26,615 nt of DNA from an uncultured Lachnospiraceae bacterium (GTDB lineage: Bacteria > Bacillota > Clostridia > Lachnospirales > Lachnospiraceae). A program made the position numbers and the translations under genes. The DNA is taken from contig CADCQV010000063.1 in NCBI GenBank assembly GCA_902803625.1, positions 1 through 26,615 on the forward strand. The letters run 5' to 3'. Every line of letters begins with the position of its first letter. Position 1 is the stretch's first letter. The notes beneath the pieces are model-generated. The model did no database searches and was not told where the DNA came from. It saw nothing but the letters and a program-made list of their open reading frames with translations. Below, one piece after another: positions 16,348 through 25,180 of the stretch.

Positions 16348-17175
16348 TCAAAGGATCTTTTCGATTATCTCCGCGATCGCCCCGTGGTCGTTGTCATTTT
16401 CTGTCACCCTGTCAGCCACTGCCTTCACCTCATCCCGGGCATTGCTCACGGCGTAGCCGGTACCCGCTGCCTCTATCATTGAGATATCATTTGCCTCATC
16501 TCCTGCCGAAACGGTGTCCTCTATCGCCGTCCCCGTGTATTCCGCGAGGAATTCAAGGGCATGGGCCTTGGTGGCGCTTAAGCTCCCGAATTCCAGCAGT
16601 CTGTCACTGGAAAAGAGACTGAAGAGCCTGTCACTTATCATCGGGGTAATGTATTTCCTGAAGTCTTCCAGCTTCGGCCTGTCATTTAAGGCCGCACACA
16701 CCACCTTAAACGGCGGATGGGGAAGGTATCTTAAAAGAGAATCCAGATCCTCCATCAGAAGAGGCTTCAGGGTCTTCCCGCTGGTATAGCTTTCCAAAAA
16801 GGGATCGTCGTGAAGGGCAACAACATTTTTCTCTGTATATGTCTGGCAGAAAACCTTTTCCTTCTCCGCTTCCTCAAAGATGAAGCGGGTGTCCTCTATG
16901 GAAACCGGCTCTTCAAATACGGTGTTCCAGCCTGAACCGTCATAGGATGAAATAAACGCCCCGTTAAAGCTTGCGATAAAAAAACCCTTCCGTAAAAGGG
17001 AAAATCGCTCTGCTATGGGAACGGTGTCCTCAAAGGGTCTTCCCGTTACAAAGGCAAAGAGGTTTCCCTCCCGTAAGAAACGGTCTATTGCCTGAAGGTC
17101 CTTATCGCTTATCCTCTTATCCTTTGTCAACAGGGTCAGATCCAGATCCGTAAATAAAAACTTTTTTCCTGACAT
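16348..17175 (-). CDS. Cof-type HAD-superfamily phosphatase
   Basis: A 275-residue HAD hydrolase of the Cof/subclass IIB type. Motif I is FTDLDLTLL (nucleophile Asp10, acid/base Asp12), motif II is FVTGRP, and motif IV is GDEANDISMIEAAGTG. The cap domain lies between motifs II and III. Members dephosphorylate sugar phosphates, flavin or pyridoxal phosphates and nucleotides with low specificity, so the substrate is open. The start is 6 bp after the PHP gene stop. The only purine-rich site (AAGGAG) is about 15 bp upstream of the ATG, so coupling to the upstream gene is likely. Confidence 0.88.
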   Translation of the reverse strand: MSGKKFLFTDLDLTLLTKDKRISDKDLQAIDRFLREGNLFAFVTGRPFEDTVPIAERFSLLRKGFFIASFNGAFISSYDGSGWNTVFEEPVSIEDTRFIFEEAEKEKVFCQTYTEKNVVALHDDPFLESYTSGKTLKPLLMEDLDSLLRYLPHPPFKVVCAALNDRPKLEDFRKYITPMISDRLFSLFSSDRLLEFGSLSATKAHALEFLAEYTGTAIEDTVSAGDEANDISMIEAAGTGYAVSNARDEVKAVADRVTENDNDHGAIAEIIEKIL

Positions 17176-17181
17176 AAGTAC

Positions 17182-18078
17182 TTACAGCTTCTCCTTGTAT
17201 TCCCTGAGCCTCTCGTAGATCCCGTAAGGAACCTTTAGATTCCCATGTCCCACGGCGAGATCCACATCCGGCTTGTTTTTCCCGTGGAAGTCCGAGCCTC
17301 CCGACTCCAGTAGACCGTACTTTTCCGTAAGAAGCTGCAGACGTCTCACATCCGAAGAATTGTGGGTCGTGTATCTGGTTTCCATTGCGACAAGACCCGC
17401 ATCTTTAAGAGAGACTATAAGCTTTTCCAGCCTTTCCGCCGAAAGCTTATATAGGAGCGGATGGGCAAGTACCGGTATTCCCCGGGCCTTTCTTATAAGC
17501 TCCACTCCCTTTTCCGGCGGAACCTTCTCCCTGGGGATAAAATAAGGCCCGTCGTCGCCTATCCAGCGGTCAAAGGCCTCCTGAACGGAACGGGTATACC
17601 CGTTCTCAAGCATATATCTTCCGTAATGGGCTCTGGTGATGACAGCACCGGGAAATCTCTCCTTTAGCTGCTCTATGGAGATATCCATATTGAGACCCTC
17701 CCGGAGCTTTTTACACATCTTCCGGTTTCTCTCATCCCTTGAATCCCGGAAGTCCTTTAGATACTCCGTAAAGGACGGCTCCTTATGGTCTATGAAGAGT
17801 CCGACTATATGTATGTCCTTCCCGTCCCTGTCGGTGGACAGCTCGACCCCGTTAACTATCTTTGGTGCATTGGGAACCGACTCCGCCTCTGAACGGATCT
17901 CATCAAGACCCAGAACGGTATCGTGATCCGTAAGTGCCATAACCTTTAAGCGCTTCTCTGCCGCATAGGCAACAAGCTCGGGTATGGTATATGTACCATC
18001 GGATTTGACGGAATGAACATGCAGGTCGATATGATCCTTTTCCGTAACCCCGTCACGGATATTCCCCTCAAGTATCAA
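17182..18078 (-). CDS. PHP-domain phosphoesterase (TrpH/YciV-like)
   Basis: A 298-residue metal-dependent phosphoesterase. Metal ligands appear in the expected order: HIDLHVHSVKSDG, ALTDHDTV, GVELSTD, ITRAHYGRYM, PVLAHPLL and GSDFHG. Relatives (RNase AM/YciV, nucleotide 3',5'-bisphosphate phosphatases) trim short RNA or 3',5'-bisphosphonucleotides; other PHP proteins are histidinol phosphatases, but the length and the SDGTYTIPELVAYAAEK pattern fit the YciV/TrpH group. Translation starts at a TTG overlapping the ABC-F stop in TTGA, with GAGG in the end of the upstream gene; no in-frame ATG precedes the first metal motif. Termination-reinitiation is therefore likely. Confidence 0.87.
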   Translation of the reverse strand: MILEGNIRDGVTEKDHIDLHVHSVKSDGTYTIPELVAYAAEKRLKVMALTDHDTVLGLDEIRSEAESVPNAPKIVNGVELSTDRDGKDIHIVGLFIDHKEPSFTEYLKDFRDSRDERNRKMCKKLREGLNMDISIEQLKERFPGAVITRAHYGRYMLENGYTRSVQEAFDRWIGDDGPYFIPREKVPPEKGVELIRKARGIPVLAHPLLYKLSAERLEKLIVSLKDAGLVAMETRYTTHNSSDVRRLQLLTEKYGLLESGGSDFHGKNKPDVDLAVGHGNLKVPYGIYERLREYKEKL

Positions 18079-19712
18079 TTCTCATCATCCTCAATTGCTG
18101 CCGTGTATACCGTGGACTTTCTTGCGGATTCGTTGGCTGCCAGATATTCGTCGTAGGTGGTGATCTTGTCCGTAAGGGTTCCCTCGGGGCTGATCTCCAT
18201 TATCCGGTTTGCGGTGGTCTCCACAAACTGATGGTCGTGGCAGGTGAAAAGCTCCACTCCCGGGAACTTGATCAGTCCGTTATTTAAGGCGGTTATGGAC
18301 TCCATATCCAGATGGTTCGTGGGCTCGTCCAGGATAAGGCAGTTGGCCCCGGATATCATCATCTTTGATAAGAGGCAGCGTACCTTTTCTCCTCCGGACA
18401 GCACATTCACCTTCTTCACCCCGTCCTCTCCGGGAAAGAGCATACGTCCAAGGAAGCCGCGGACATAGGTCACGTCCTTTACCGGTGAATAGCCCGTGAG
18501 CCATTCGGTAATGGTATAATCGCTGTCAAATTCCTTTGTATAGTCCTTCGGGAAATAGGCCTGGCTCGTGGTGACTCCCCACTTGTAGGTACCGGAATCC
18601 GGCTCCATTTCACCCATAAGTATCTGGAAGAGCACGGTCACCGCCTGTTCATTTCCTCCGACGAACGCCACCTTGTCGTCATGCCCCAGGACAAAGCTTA
18701 TATTGTCAAGCACCTTCTTTCCTTCGATGGTCTTTGAGATCCCCTCTACCGTCAGGACCTCGTTTCCTATCTCCCTGTCGGGACGGAAATCCACATAGGG
18801 GTACTTCCTGGATGAGGGCTTGATATCGTCAAGCTGTATCTTTTCAAGTGCCCTTTTACGGCTTGTTGCCTGCTTTGATTTCGAAGCATTGGCGGAGAAA
18901 CGGGATATGAATTCCTGCAGCTCCTTTATCTTCTCTTCCTTCTTTTTATTGGCTTCCTGCTGCTGCCGCTTCATCAGCTGGCTCGACTCATACCAGAAGT
19001 CGTAGTTTCCTGCGTAGAGCGTGATCTTTCCGTAATCGATGTCCGCAGTACAGGTGCAGACCTTATTCAGGAAATATCTGTCGTGGCTTACCACTATGAC
19101 TGTATTGTCGAAGTTTATGAGGAATTCCTCCAGCCAGTCAATGGCATCGAGATCCAGATGGTTTGTAGGCTCGTCCAGAAGAAGGATGTCCGGTGAACCG
19201 AAAAGAGCCCGGGCAAGAAGAACCTTTACCTTTTCGGAACCCTTCAGATTCTTCATAACCTCCCTGTGGAGCTCCGTTTCTATTCCAAGTCCGTTAAGCA
19301 GGGTCTCGGCATCAGCCTCCGCTTCCCAGCCGTTCATTTCCGCAAATTCGGCTTCCAGCTCCGCTGCCTTCACTCCGTCCTCATCCGAAAAATCCTCTTT
19401 TGCGTAGATCTCGTCCTTTTCCTTCATTATCTCGAAAAGTCTTTTGTTTCCCGCGATTACCACATCCAGCACCACTTCCTCATCGTACTTGAAGTGATCC
19501 TGTTCGAGGACCGACATCCTCTGTCCCGGTGTGATGGAAATATCTCCCTTTGTGGTTTCAAGAGTCCCCGAGAGTATCTTTAAGAAGGTGGATTTGCCCG
19601 CTCCGTTTGCCCCTATGAGCCCGTAGCAGTTTCCCTCCGAAAACTTAATATTAACATCCTCGAAAAGTGCCTTTTTTCCTACCCTGTATGTAACGTTATT
19701 TGCCTGGATCAT
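18075..19712 (-). CDS. ABC-F family ATPase (YbiT-like)
   Basis: A 545-residue soluble protein with two ABC ATPase domains and no membrane helices: the ABC-F family, which acts on ribosomes, with length and order like YbiT. Domain 1: Walker A GANGAGKST (Lys40), degenerate signature LKGSEKVKVLLARALF, Walker B DILLLDEPTNHLDL. A charged linker (about 230-300, with KRQQQEANKKKEEK) is the ribosome-facing arm. Domain 2: the P-loop reads GGNEQAVTVLF, with Val358 where the Lys should be, while the signature LSGGEKVRCLLSKMM and Walker B CLILDEPTNHLD are intact. AAAGG lies about 11 bp before the ATG. A role in rescuing or tuning translation is inferred from the family; antibiotic resistance is not indicated. 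The 47-bp gap to ppk carries a dispersed repeat copy. Confidence 0.9.
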   Translation of the reverse strand: MIQANNVTYRVGKKALFEDVNIKFSEGNCYGLIGANGAGKSTFLKILSGTLETTKGDISITPGQRMSVLEQDHFKYDEEVVLDVVIAGNKRLFEIMKEKDEIYAKEDFSDEDGVKAAELEAEFAEMNGWEAEADAETLLNGLGIETELHREVMKNLKGSEKVKVLLARALFGSPDILLLDEPTNHLDLDAIDWLEEFLINFDNTVIVVSHDRYFLNKVCTCTADIDYGKITLYAGNYDFWYESSQLMKRQQQEANKKKEEKIKELQEFISRFSANASKSKQATSRKRALEKIQLDDIKPSSRKYPYVDFRPDREIGNEVLTVEGISKTIEGKKVLDNISFVLGHDDKVAFVGGNEQAVTVLFQILMGEMEPDSGTYKWGVTTSQAYFPKDYTKEFDSDYTITEWLTGYSPVKDVTYVRGFLGRMLFPGEDGVKKVNVLSGGEKVRCLLSKMMISGANCLILDEPTNHLDMESITALNNGLIKFPGVELFTCHDHQFVETTANRIMEISPEGTLTDKITTYDEYLAANESARKSTVYTAAIEDDEN

Positions 19713-19733
19713 TAAAACTCTAACCTTTCTTTA

Positions 19734-19760
19734 TGTTATCCTGAGCGAAGCGAAGGATCT
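19734..19760 (-). repeat. Dispersed AAGATCCTTCG...CAGGAT element, short copy
   Basis: On the plus strand this reads tgttatcctgagcgaagcgaaggatct. It has the same ends as the copies at 2491-2593 and 25275-25348 and the same orientation. It begins right at the ppk stop codon and fills most of the ppk/ABC-F gap. Its ATCCT and AGGAT ends can pair as a small hairpin. Confidence 0.85.
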
Positions 19761-21979
19761 TAATTCTCCTCCTCCGCCGGGCTCATCTCCGGAATGAAAA
19801 CCCGGTCCGTCAGGACCTGCTGTCTTCTCCTGGCGTTTTCCCGTGCCTCCTTGCAGAGCTCCTTCTGGGAATTCACCGCCTTTTTCCCTCTCCTGTCGGG
19901 CTTTTCATAATTTCCCTCGGGGGTGAGCACATGAGCCTTAATTGTATCAGAAAGCTCAAGAGAAAGGAAGTGCCTCAAGTCTGCCCTTAATTCCTCTCGT
20001 TCCACCGGAAAGACTATCTCCACTCTTCTGTCCAGGTTTCTCGGCATCCAGTCAGCGCTGCCCAGGTAATACTCCTCGTTTCCACCGTTCAGGAAGTAGA
20101 ATATCCTGCTGTGCTCCAGGAAAAAGCCGACTATGGAGCGCACCGTTATATTCTCCGAAATACCGGGGATCCCTGTCTTCAGGCTGCAGATACCCCTTAT
20201 TATGAGATCGATCTTTACACCGGCAGCGGAGGCCCTGTAGAGAGCCTCTATGATGTCCGGATCACAGAGGGAGTTCATCTTTGCGACGATCCTTGCTTCC
20301 CTTCCTGCCTTTGCATGCATTTCCTCCCGGCCTATGAGATAGATAAACCTGTCCTTTAGCCAGAGAGGTGCTACGGAAAGCTTATTCCAGGCGACGGGCT
20401 CCGAATAACCGGAAAGCATATTAAATACTGCCGTAGCGTCCTCGCCTATAGCCTCCGAGCAGGTCAAAAGCCCCATATCCGTGTAGAACCTGGCGGTGGT
20501 ATCGTTGTAATTCCCGGTACCCAGGTGCACATATCGCCTTATGCCCTCTTCTTCGCGCCGTACCACAAGGGCTATCTTTGAATGGGTCTTTAAGCCGACA
20601 AGTCCGTAGATAACGTGACAGCCCGCTTTTTCAAGGGTTCTCGCCCAGTTTATATTATGCTCCTCATCAAATCTCGCCTTTAATTCCACCAGTACCATGA
20701 CCTGTTTTCCGTTCTCGGCGGCCCTGGCAAGTGCTGCGATGATCGGCGAGTTTCCGCTGACCCTGTAAAGTGTCATTTTAATTGCAAGGGTATCCTTATC
20801 ATCGGCAGCGGTCCTTATGAAATCCACCACAGGTTCAAAGGACTCGTAGGGGTGCTGTAGGAGGATATCACCCTTCCTTATCTGGGTGAAGATATCCTCG
20901 TCCTTTACCATGTACTTCGGCTGCCTCGGGGTCCAGCCCGGGATCTTCAAGTCATCATAGCCCGGAAGGGATGCGATCTTTGAAAGGAAGGCGAGATCCA
21001 GAGGACCGTTTATCCTGTAAATATCCTGCTCTCCCACATTCAGTTCTTCTATAAGGATATGAAGAAGCGCCGGCTCTATTCCCTCTTCCACCTCAAGCCT
21101 TATGACCTCGCCCCACTGGCGCCGCTTTACCTGCTTTTCAATCTCTTTTAAGAGATCCTCCGCCTCATCCTCATCTATTGCGAGATCGGCATTTCTCATG
21201 ATCCTGAAGGGATGAGCGCATTCTATCCTGTAATTCAGGAAAAGGCGGCTTAGATTCCGCTCAATAACCTCCTCCAGAAGAATGAAGGTTCTTTCGCTCT
21301 TACTGTCGGAGCCCAGATCGGACGGAAGAGGTATCAGCCTTGGCAGCACATCCGGCACCTGTACAAGGGCAAAGTCTGTCTCATCCGGCTTTTTTTCGCC
21401 GTCCTTTTCCCTCTCCCTGCTCAAAAGATTCGCGCTGTCAAGGGGAGTCATTATCGCCCCTATATTCAGCGTCTTGTTTCTGACAAGCGGAAAGGGTCTT
21501 GAGGAATCCACCGCCATGGGGGTAAGAACCGGGAATATCTCCTCTTCAAAGTATTTGTCGAGATACGCCCCTTCCTTCGCCGACAGCTCCTCATGCCGCG
21601 AAATAATCCTTATGCCCTTTTCCTTCAAAAGAGGCAGCAGCGAACGTCTCCATGTCACATACTGCAGATCCGTGAACTCATGTGTCACCGTTGAAAGCTC
21701 GGAAAGCTGTTCCTTCGGTGTCATCCCTGCGATATCCCTTTTATTATAGCCTGCATGAACCATATCCTTTAAGGATGCCACCCGCACCATAAAGAATTCA
21801 TCCAGATTTGATGCAGTGATCCCCAGCATTTTGACACGCTCCATAAGGGGCAGGCTCTTATCCCTCGCCTCCTCCAGAACCCTTTCGTCAAACTTCATCC
21901 AGGAAAGCTCCCGGTTAATGTAATACTCAGGAGACCTGTAATCAATACCACCCGTTTTCTTTTTGTCCGATGTTTTCAT
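19760..21979 (-). CDS. ppk1: Polyphosphate kinase 1
   Basis: A 739-residue enzyme that reversibly transfers the gamma phosphate of ATP to polyphosphate. The N-terminal domain has YINRELSWMKFDERVLEEA and SNLDEFFMVRVASL. The catalytic half has the two histidines essential in E. coli Ppk: His466 in LKTHSKIALVVR (the autophosphorylated residue) and His485 in VHLGTGNYND, 19 residues apart exactly as in the E. coli protein (His435/His454). DILLQHPYESFEPVVDFI is also recognisable. Length is normal for Ppk1. A basic, coil-like tail follows the last domain (REARENARRRQQVLT). AAAGGA lies about 9 bp before the ATG. It starts 13 bp after ppx, so synthesis and breakdown of polyphosphate are co-expressed. 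Confidence 0.95.
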   Translation of the reverse strand: MKTSDKKKTGGIDYRSPEYYINRELSWMKFDERVLEEARDKSLPLMERVKMLGITASNLDEFFMVRVASLKDMVHAGYNKRDIAGMTPKEQLSELSTVTHEFTDLQYVTWRRSLLPLLKEKGIRIISRHEELSAKEGAYLDKYFEEEIFPVLTPMAVDSSRPFPLVRNKTLNIGAIMTPLDSANLLSREREKDGEKKPDETDFALVQVPDVLPRLIPLPSDLGSDSKSERTFILLEEVIERNLSRLFLNYRIECAHPFRIMRNADLAIDEDEAEDLLKEIEKQVKRRQWGEVIRLEVEEGIEPALLHILIEELNVGEQDIYRINGPLDLAFLSKIASLPGYDDLKIPGWTPRQPKYMVKDEDIFTQIRKGDILLQHPYESFEPVVDFIRTAADDKDTLAIKMTLYRVSGNSPIIAALARAAENGKQVMVLVELKARFDEEHNINWARTLEKAGCHVIYGLVGLKTHSKIALVVRREEEGIRRYVHLGTGNYNDTTARFYTDMGLLTCSEAIGEDATAVFNMLSGYSEPVAWNKLSVAPLWLKDRFIYLIGREEMHAKAGREARIVAKMNSLCDPDIIEALYRASAAGVKIDLIIRGICSLKTGIPGISENITVRSIVGFFLEHSRIFYFLNGGNEEYYLGSADWMPRNLDRRVEIVFPVEREELRADLRHFLSLELSDTIKAHVLTPEGNYEKPDRRGKKAVNSQKELCKEARENARRRQQVLTDRVFIPEMSPAEEEN

Positions 21980-21992
21980 AAGCCCTGTTCCT

Positions 21993-23549
21993 TTATGCCT
22001 TTTTCCTTAGTACCGGTTTTAGTCCGAAAACCTCCTCGAAGAGGCCCGTTTTTTCAAAGAACAGTCCTCTTTCCAGAGCTATATTATTATCAGTATCAAC
22101 TGTTATGATAAGCTCCTTTTCCTTGACAAGAGCTTTAACACCGTTAAATCTCCTCTTATAGCTCCTGACCATTCCCGATGCCAGCCGGAGTATGGCGGTC
22201 AGCTTCACCACCGTAAGGTAGTTTTTCTCGTCAAATCCGCTTTCCATAACGTCTTCGTAGGATATGTCCTTTGGATAGGAGGATGATACTATCACCGCAA
22301 CCATCTCCCTTTCCACATGGGAGAGGCCTATTATCTCCGTCCCCATTATTATCGAATAAGCACTGGGACCTGGAGTTGACAGGGAGACAAATCTTCCCAC
22401 ATCACGTAGTCTCGATGCTATCTCAAGGATCAGCCTTCCCCTGGCGTCCAGACCGTGATACTTCTTCATACCGTCAAATACAGCAAGGGCACTTTTTGAG
22501 AGGATATCCCCCATATTCTGTCCGCCCCGGTATCTGGTCGAGATATTCTCGACACTGGTAATGATATCCCGGCTGAAGTCATGATCCGATCTTATTATCC
22601 TGTTCTTTTCGGCGTAGTCATAAGCGATACCGTCGGACAGCGCCACTCCGGGGACAAAGATCTTTTCAGCCTCCATTGCCTTTATTAAGTGCTTTACTAT
22701 ATATGCCGAGGGAATAAGGAGGGAGGCGCTCTCCATAGGTATCCCGATCTCCCTTGATATCTGCTCCCCGGACATCTGCCTCAGCCTGTCGATGAACTTC
22801 ACGAACTGTTCGGCCGTGACGGAGCGCTCATCGCTCTCTCCCTGAACCGCTGCGTCGTACATTCCGTCTCCGGAAAGCTTATGCAGTATATAGGGAAGGT
22901 GGTCGTCTATAACAATGATATTCTTTATGGAGAGCTTTTTCAGATACATCTTTTTGAAGCTGTGTATCTCATTTTCGATGATCTCGCTTAAAAGCTCCTC
23001 ATAGCTGTAGCTTGCCGGCTCCAGCTCGCTTAAGGAACGCCTGAGCCGGAGCTTCCCAAGCATCAGGTTCACCGTGGTTATAAGCTTTGATGAATCAAAG
23101 ATCGAAACCTGTGTGCTGCCGCCTCCGATATCGATAAGTGCGGTGCCGCTCTCAATGATGCTGTGGAAATTCCTGCTTTTTAATGCCACGGACTTGATAT
23201 CCAGGAAACGCTGCTCCGAATTACTTAAGGGGAGCACCGTGATCCCGGTTCTGAGCTTTATCTGGTCAAGGATCACCTTAGTATTGTCGGTCTCCCTGAT
23301 TGCGGAGGTTCCGAAAGCACGGAAGGAATCCACGTGGTAGGAATTCATTATTTCCTTAAAGCCCTTTAGAACACTGCAGAGCTCATCCATACGTTCATAG
23401 CTTATTTTCCCGGTATTGTAGCTGTCAGTTCCAAGCTCTATCCTGTGCCTTATATAATCAAGCTCCTTTACCCCGTTTTTCCGGCTCAGCTCGAATATCT
23501 TCATTCCGATCTCATAGGAACCCACATCTATCGCTGCAAATAGCTTCAT
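21993..23549 (-). CDS. ppx: Exopolyphosphatase (Ppx/GppA family)
   Basis: A 518-residue member of the actin-fold Ppx/GppA family, which removes terminal phosphate from polyphosphate or converts pppGpp to ppGpp. Seen: N-terminal phosphate loop AAIDVGSYEIGMKIFEL, FRAFGTSAIRET, catalytic-region NSEQRFLD (where many relatives have EEA), and the second loop ALIDIGGGSTQVSIF. The region from about residue 310 is the helical HD-like C-terminal domain (GLDARGRLILEIASRLRDVGRF, IIGLSHVEREMVAVIV). GGGAG lies about 9 bp before the start. Flanked by the chorismate mutase-DUF815 gene (21 bp upstream) and ppk1 (13 bp downstream). Whether it prefers polyphosphate or pppGpp is not decidable from sequence; pairing with ppk1 favours polyphosphate. 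Confidence 0.92.
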   Translation of the reverse strand: MKLFAAIDVGSYEIGMKIFELSRKNGVKELDYIRHRIELGTDSYNTGKISYERMDELCSVLKGFKEIMNSYHVDSFRAFGTSAIRETDNTKVILDQIKLRTGITVLPLSNSEQRFLDIKSVALKSRNFHSIIESGTALIDIGGGSTQVSIFDSSKLITTVNLMLGKLRLRRSLSELEPASYSYEELLSEIIENEIHSFKKMYLKKLSIKNIIVIDDHLPYILHKLSGDGMYDAAVQGESDERSVTAEQFVKFIDRLRQMSGEQISREIGIPMESASLLIPSAYIVKHLIKAMEAEKIFVPGVALSDGIAYDYAEKNRIIRSDHDFSRDIITSVENISTRYRGGQNMGDILSKSALAVFDGMKKYHGLDARGRLILEIASRLRDVGRFVSLSTPGPSAYSIIMGTEIIGLSHVEREMVAVIVSSSYPKDISYEDVMESGFDEKNYLTVVKLTAILRLASGMVRSYKRRFNGVKALVKEKELIITVDTDNNIALERGLFFEKTGLFEEVFGLKPVLRKKA

Positions 23550-23570
23550 ATTATGCTGCTCCCTTCCGTC

Positions 23571-25166
23571 TCAGCTTTCAAACCTGACCCCTTCAAGATA
23601 CAGTATAAACTGCTCTGCTGTCCTGCCGCTCATTCCTCCGTGTGACAGCTCCCACTTATTCGCTTCATAGAGGAGCTCTTCATCGCTTATTTCAAGCCCT
23701 CTTCTTTTCGCAAGTGTCAGTACGATATTGTCGTATTCCTTTTTCCCCGGACGTCCGAAGTAGATCTTTTCCCCGAACCTCGCAGACAAGGACAGCTTTT
23801 CCTGCACCGTATCGCTCTCGTGGATATCGTCGTTCTTTCCCCGGTCCAGCTTGTCGGAAAAGCCCTCGTGGATCAAATGCCTCCTGTTACTCGTTGCGTA
23901 GATCAGGATATTGTCCGGCTTTTTTTCGAGACCTCCCTCGATAAGTGCCTTCAGGTATTTATACTCAACCTCCGAGTCTTCAAATGACAGGTCATCCATA
24001 TATATGATAAAGCGGTAATTCCTGTTCTTTATCTCCTTCACAACATCATTTAAGTCTCCGGCCTGATGCTTAAATACCTCTATTATCCTTAAACCCTCAT
24101 CAAAGTAACGGTTCAGTATACCCTTTATGCAGCTTGACTTCCCGGTGCCTGCGTCCCCGAAGAGCAGCACGTTGTTTGCGCTCCGTCCCTTAAGGAAGGC
24201 CTCGGTATTGTCTATGAGCCTCTTTTTCTGTGCTTCCATGCCCACAATATCCTCAAGCATGACATGCTTTACCCTTGTTATAGGCTCTATCACGAGCTTT
24301 TCCTTCCCGTCATGACTTAGCCTGAATGCCTTATGCTGTCCGTACTTTCCGACTCCGAAGTCCCGGTAGTACTCATTCAGGTTTCGAAGAAAGTCCTCAT
24401 CGTCTGCCGATCCCTCTAGCTTTTCTGACAGCGCTACTATCCTGTCCCTTATCCTTTTATTGAAGGTTTCTCCCTCTCTCAGATGATCCGCCTCATAAGC
24501 ATCGATCAGCCCTTTTACCCCGTCTTCCCCTGAGTTAAAGATTCTTCCCGGGTCAAGCTTAAACAGGGACCTGAAAATTCCCACATCGTGCAATGCCGCA
24601 TTTTTCAAGCTTCCGCCTATCTCTCCCCGTCTCTCTGCCGCCAGAGTGTATGGGTTTTCATTATTTATGAGAGTATAGGCCAGAAAGCAGTGCCAGAGAT
24701 TCCCGTAAAAGCCATAGCGCTCCGACAGTGCGATAAGCTCCGACAGTACGGAATATGCCCTTCCTTCATCTGCTTCGTCCTTCCTTAAAGCTAGACCTTC
24801 AATGCTTTTCAGAATATCCTCATGCTTAAGTCCCTTATATAGTATAAGAGCGTCAGTCCCAACCGGAGAGTCTAAGGCCGTCTGTTCTCCCAGACCCCTT
24901 TCCTTCATAAGCTCATACTGCTTCTTCCGGCTCTCGGACATAATATCCTCAAAAACCTTCGTCACGCCTCCGGCATTGAATTCATTGTGGGTAAGCGTCT
25001 TCAGTCTTTCAAGCTTCGAGCGTTCTCTTTCTTTGTCAAGGACCTTCATCCCCTTTTCGATCTTATATCCGGCGATACTCTCGCTGACTGCCATCCTCTC
25101 CTCATACAGCGACACTATCCTTTCGTCTATGCCGTCTATTTTTTCACGTAATTCCTTTAGCTCCAT
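23571..25166 (-). CDS. Chorismate mutase (AroQ) domain fused to a DUF815 AAA+ ATPase
   Basis: A 531-residue protein. Residues 1-90 are an AroQ-type chorismate mutase. Aligned by eye to E. coli PheA, the active-site set Arg11, Arg28, Lys39, Asp48, Arg51, Glu52 and Gln88 matches Arg7, Arg24, Lys35, Asp44, Arg47, Glu48 and Gln83, with a single one-residue gap before the last. Residues about 100-270 are a helical region I cannot assign. Residues about 275-531 are a DUF815 ATPase: VKHVMLEDIVGMEAQKKRL, Walker A GDAGTGKSS (Lys343), Walker B FIIYMDDLSFED (near 389), sensor YATSNRRHL, and EKLSLSARFG with a candidate arginine finger. It begins 5 bp after a strong AGGAGG and heads the polyphosphate operon. 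No other aromatic-pathway gene is nearby, so a role in Phe/Tyr synthesis is uncertain. Confidence 0.85.
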   Translation of the reverse strand: MELKELREKIDGIDERIVSLYEERMAVSESIAGYKIEKGMKVLDKERERSKLERLKTLTHNEFNAGGVTKVFEDIMSESRKKQYELMKERGLGEQTALDSPVGTDALILYKGLKHEDILKSIEGLALRKDEADEGRAYSVLSELIALSERYGFYGNLWHCFLAYTLINNENPYTLAAERRGEIGGSLKNAALHDVGIFRSLFKLDPGRIFNSGEDGVKGLIDAYEADHLREGETFNKRIRDRIVALSEKLEGSADDEDFLRNLNEYYRDFGVGKYGQHKAFRLSHDGKEKLVIEPITRVKHVMLEDIVGMEAQKKRLIDNTEAFLKGRSANNVLLFGDAGTGKSSCIKGILNRYFDEGLRIIEVFKHQAGDLNDVVKEIKNRNYRFIIYMDDLSFEDSEVEYKYLKALIEGGLEKKPDNILIYATSNRRHLIHEGFSDKLDRGKNDDIHESDTVQEKLSLSARFGEKIYFGRPGKKEYDNIVLTLAKRRGLEISDEELLYEANKWELSHGGMSGRTAEQFILYLEGVRFES

Positions 25167-25180
25167 GAATCCTCCTGATT

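Noticed and set aside
18075..19712. Antibiotic-resistance ABC-F (ARE type)
   Set aside because: Overall motif order and length fit the housekeeping YbiT-like group, and there is no resistance context.
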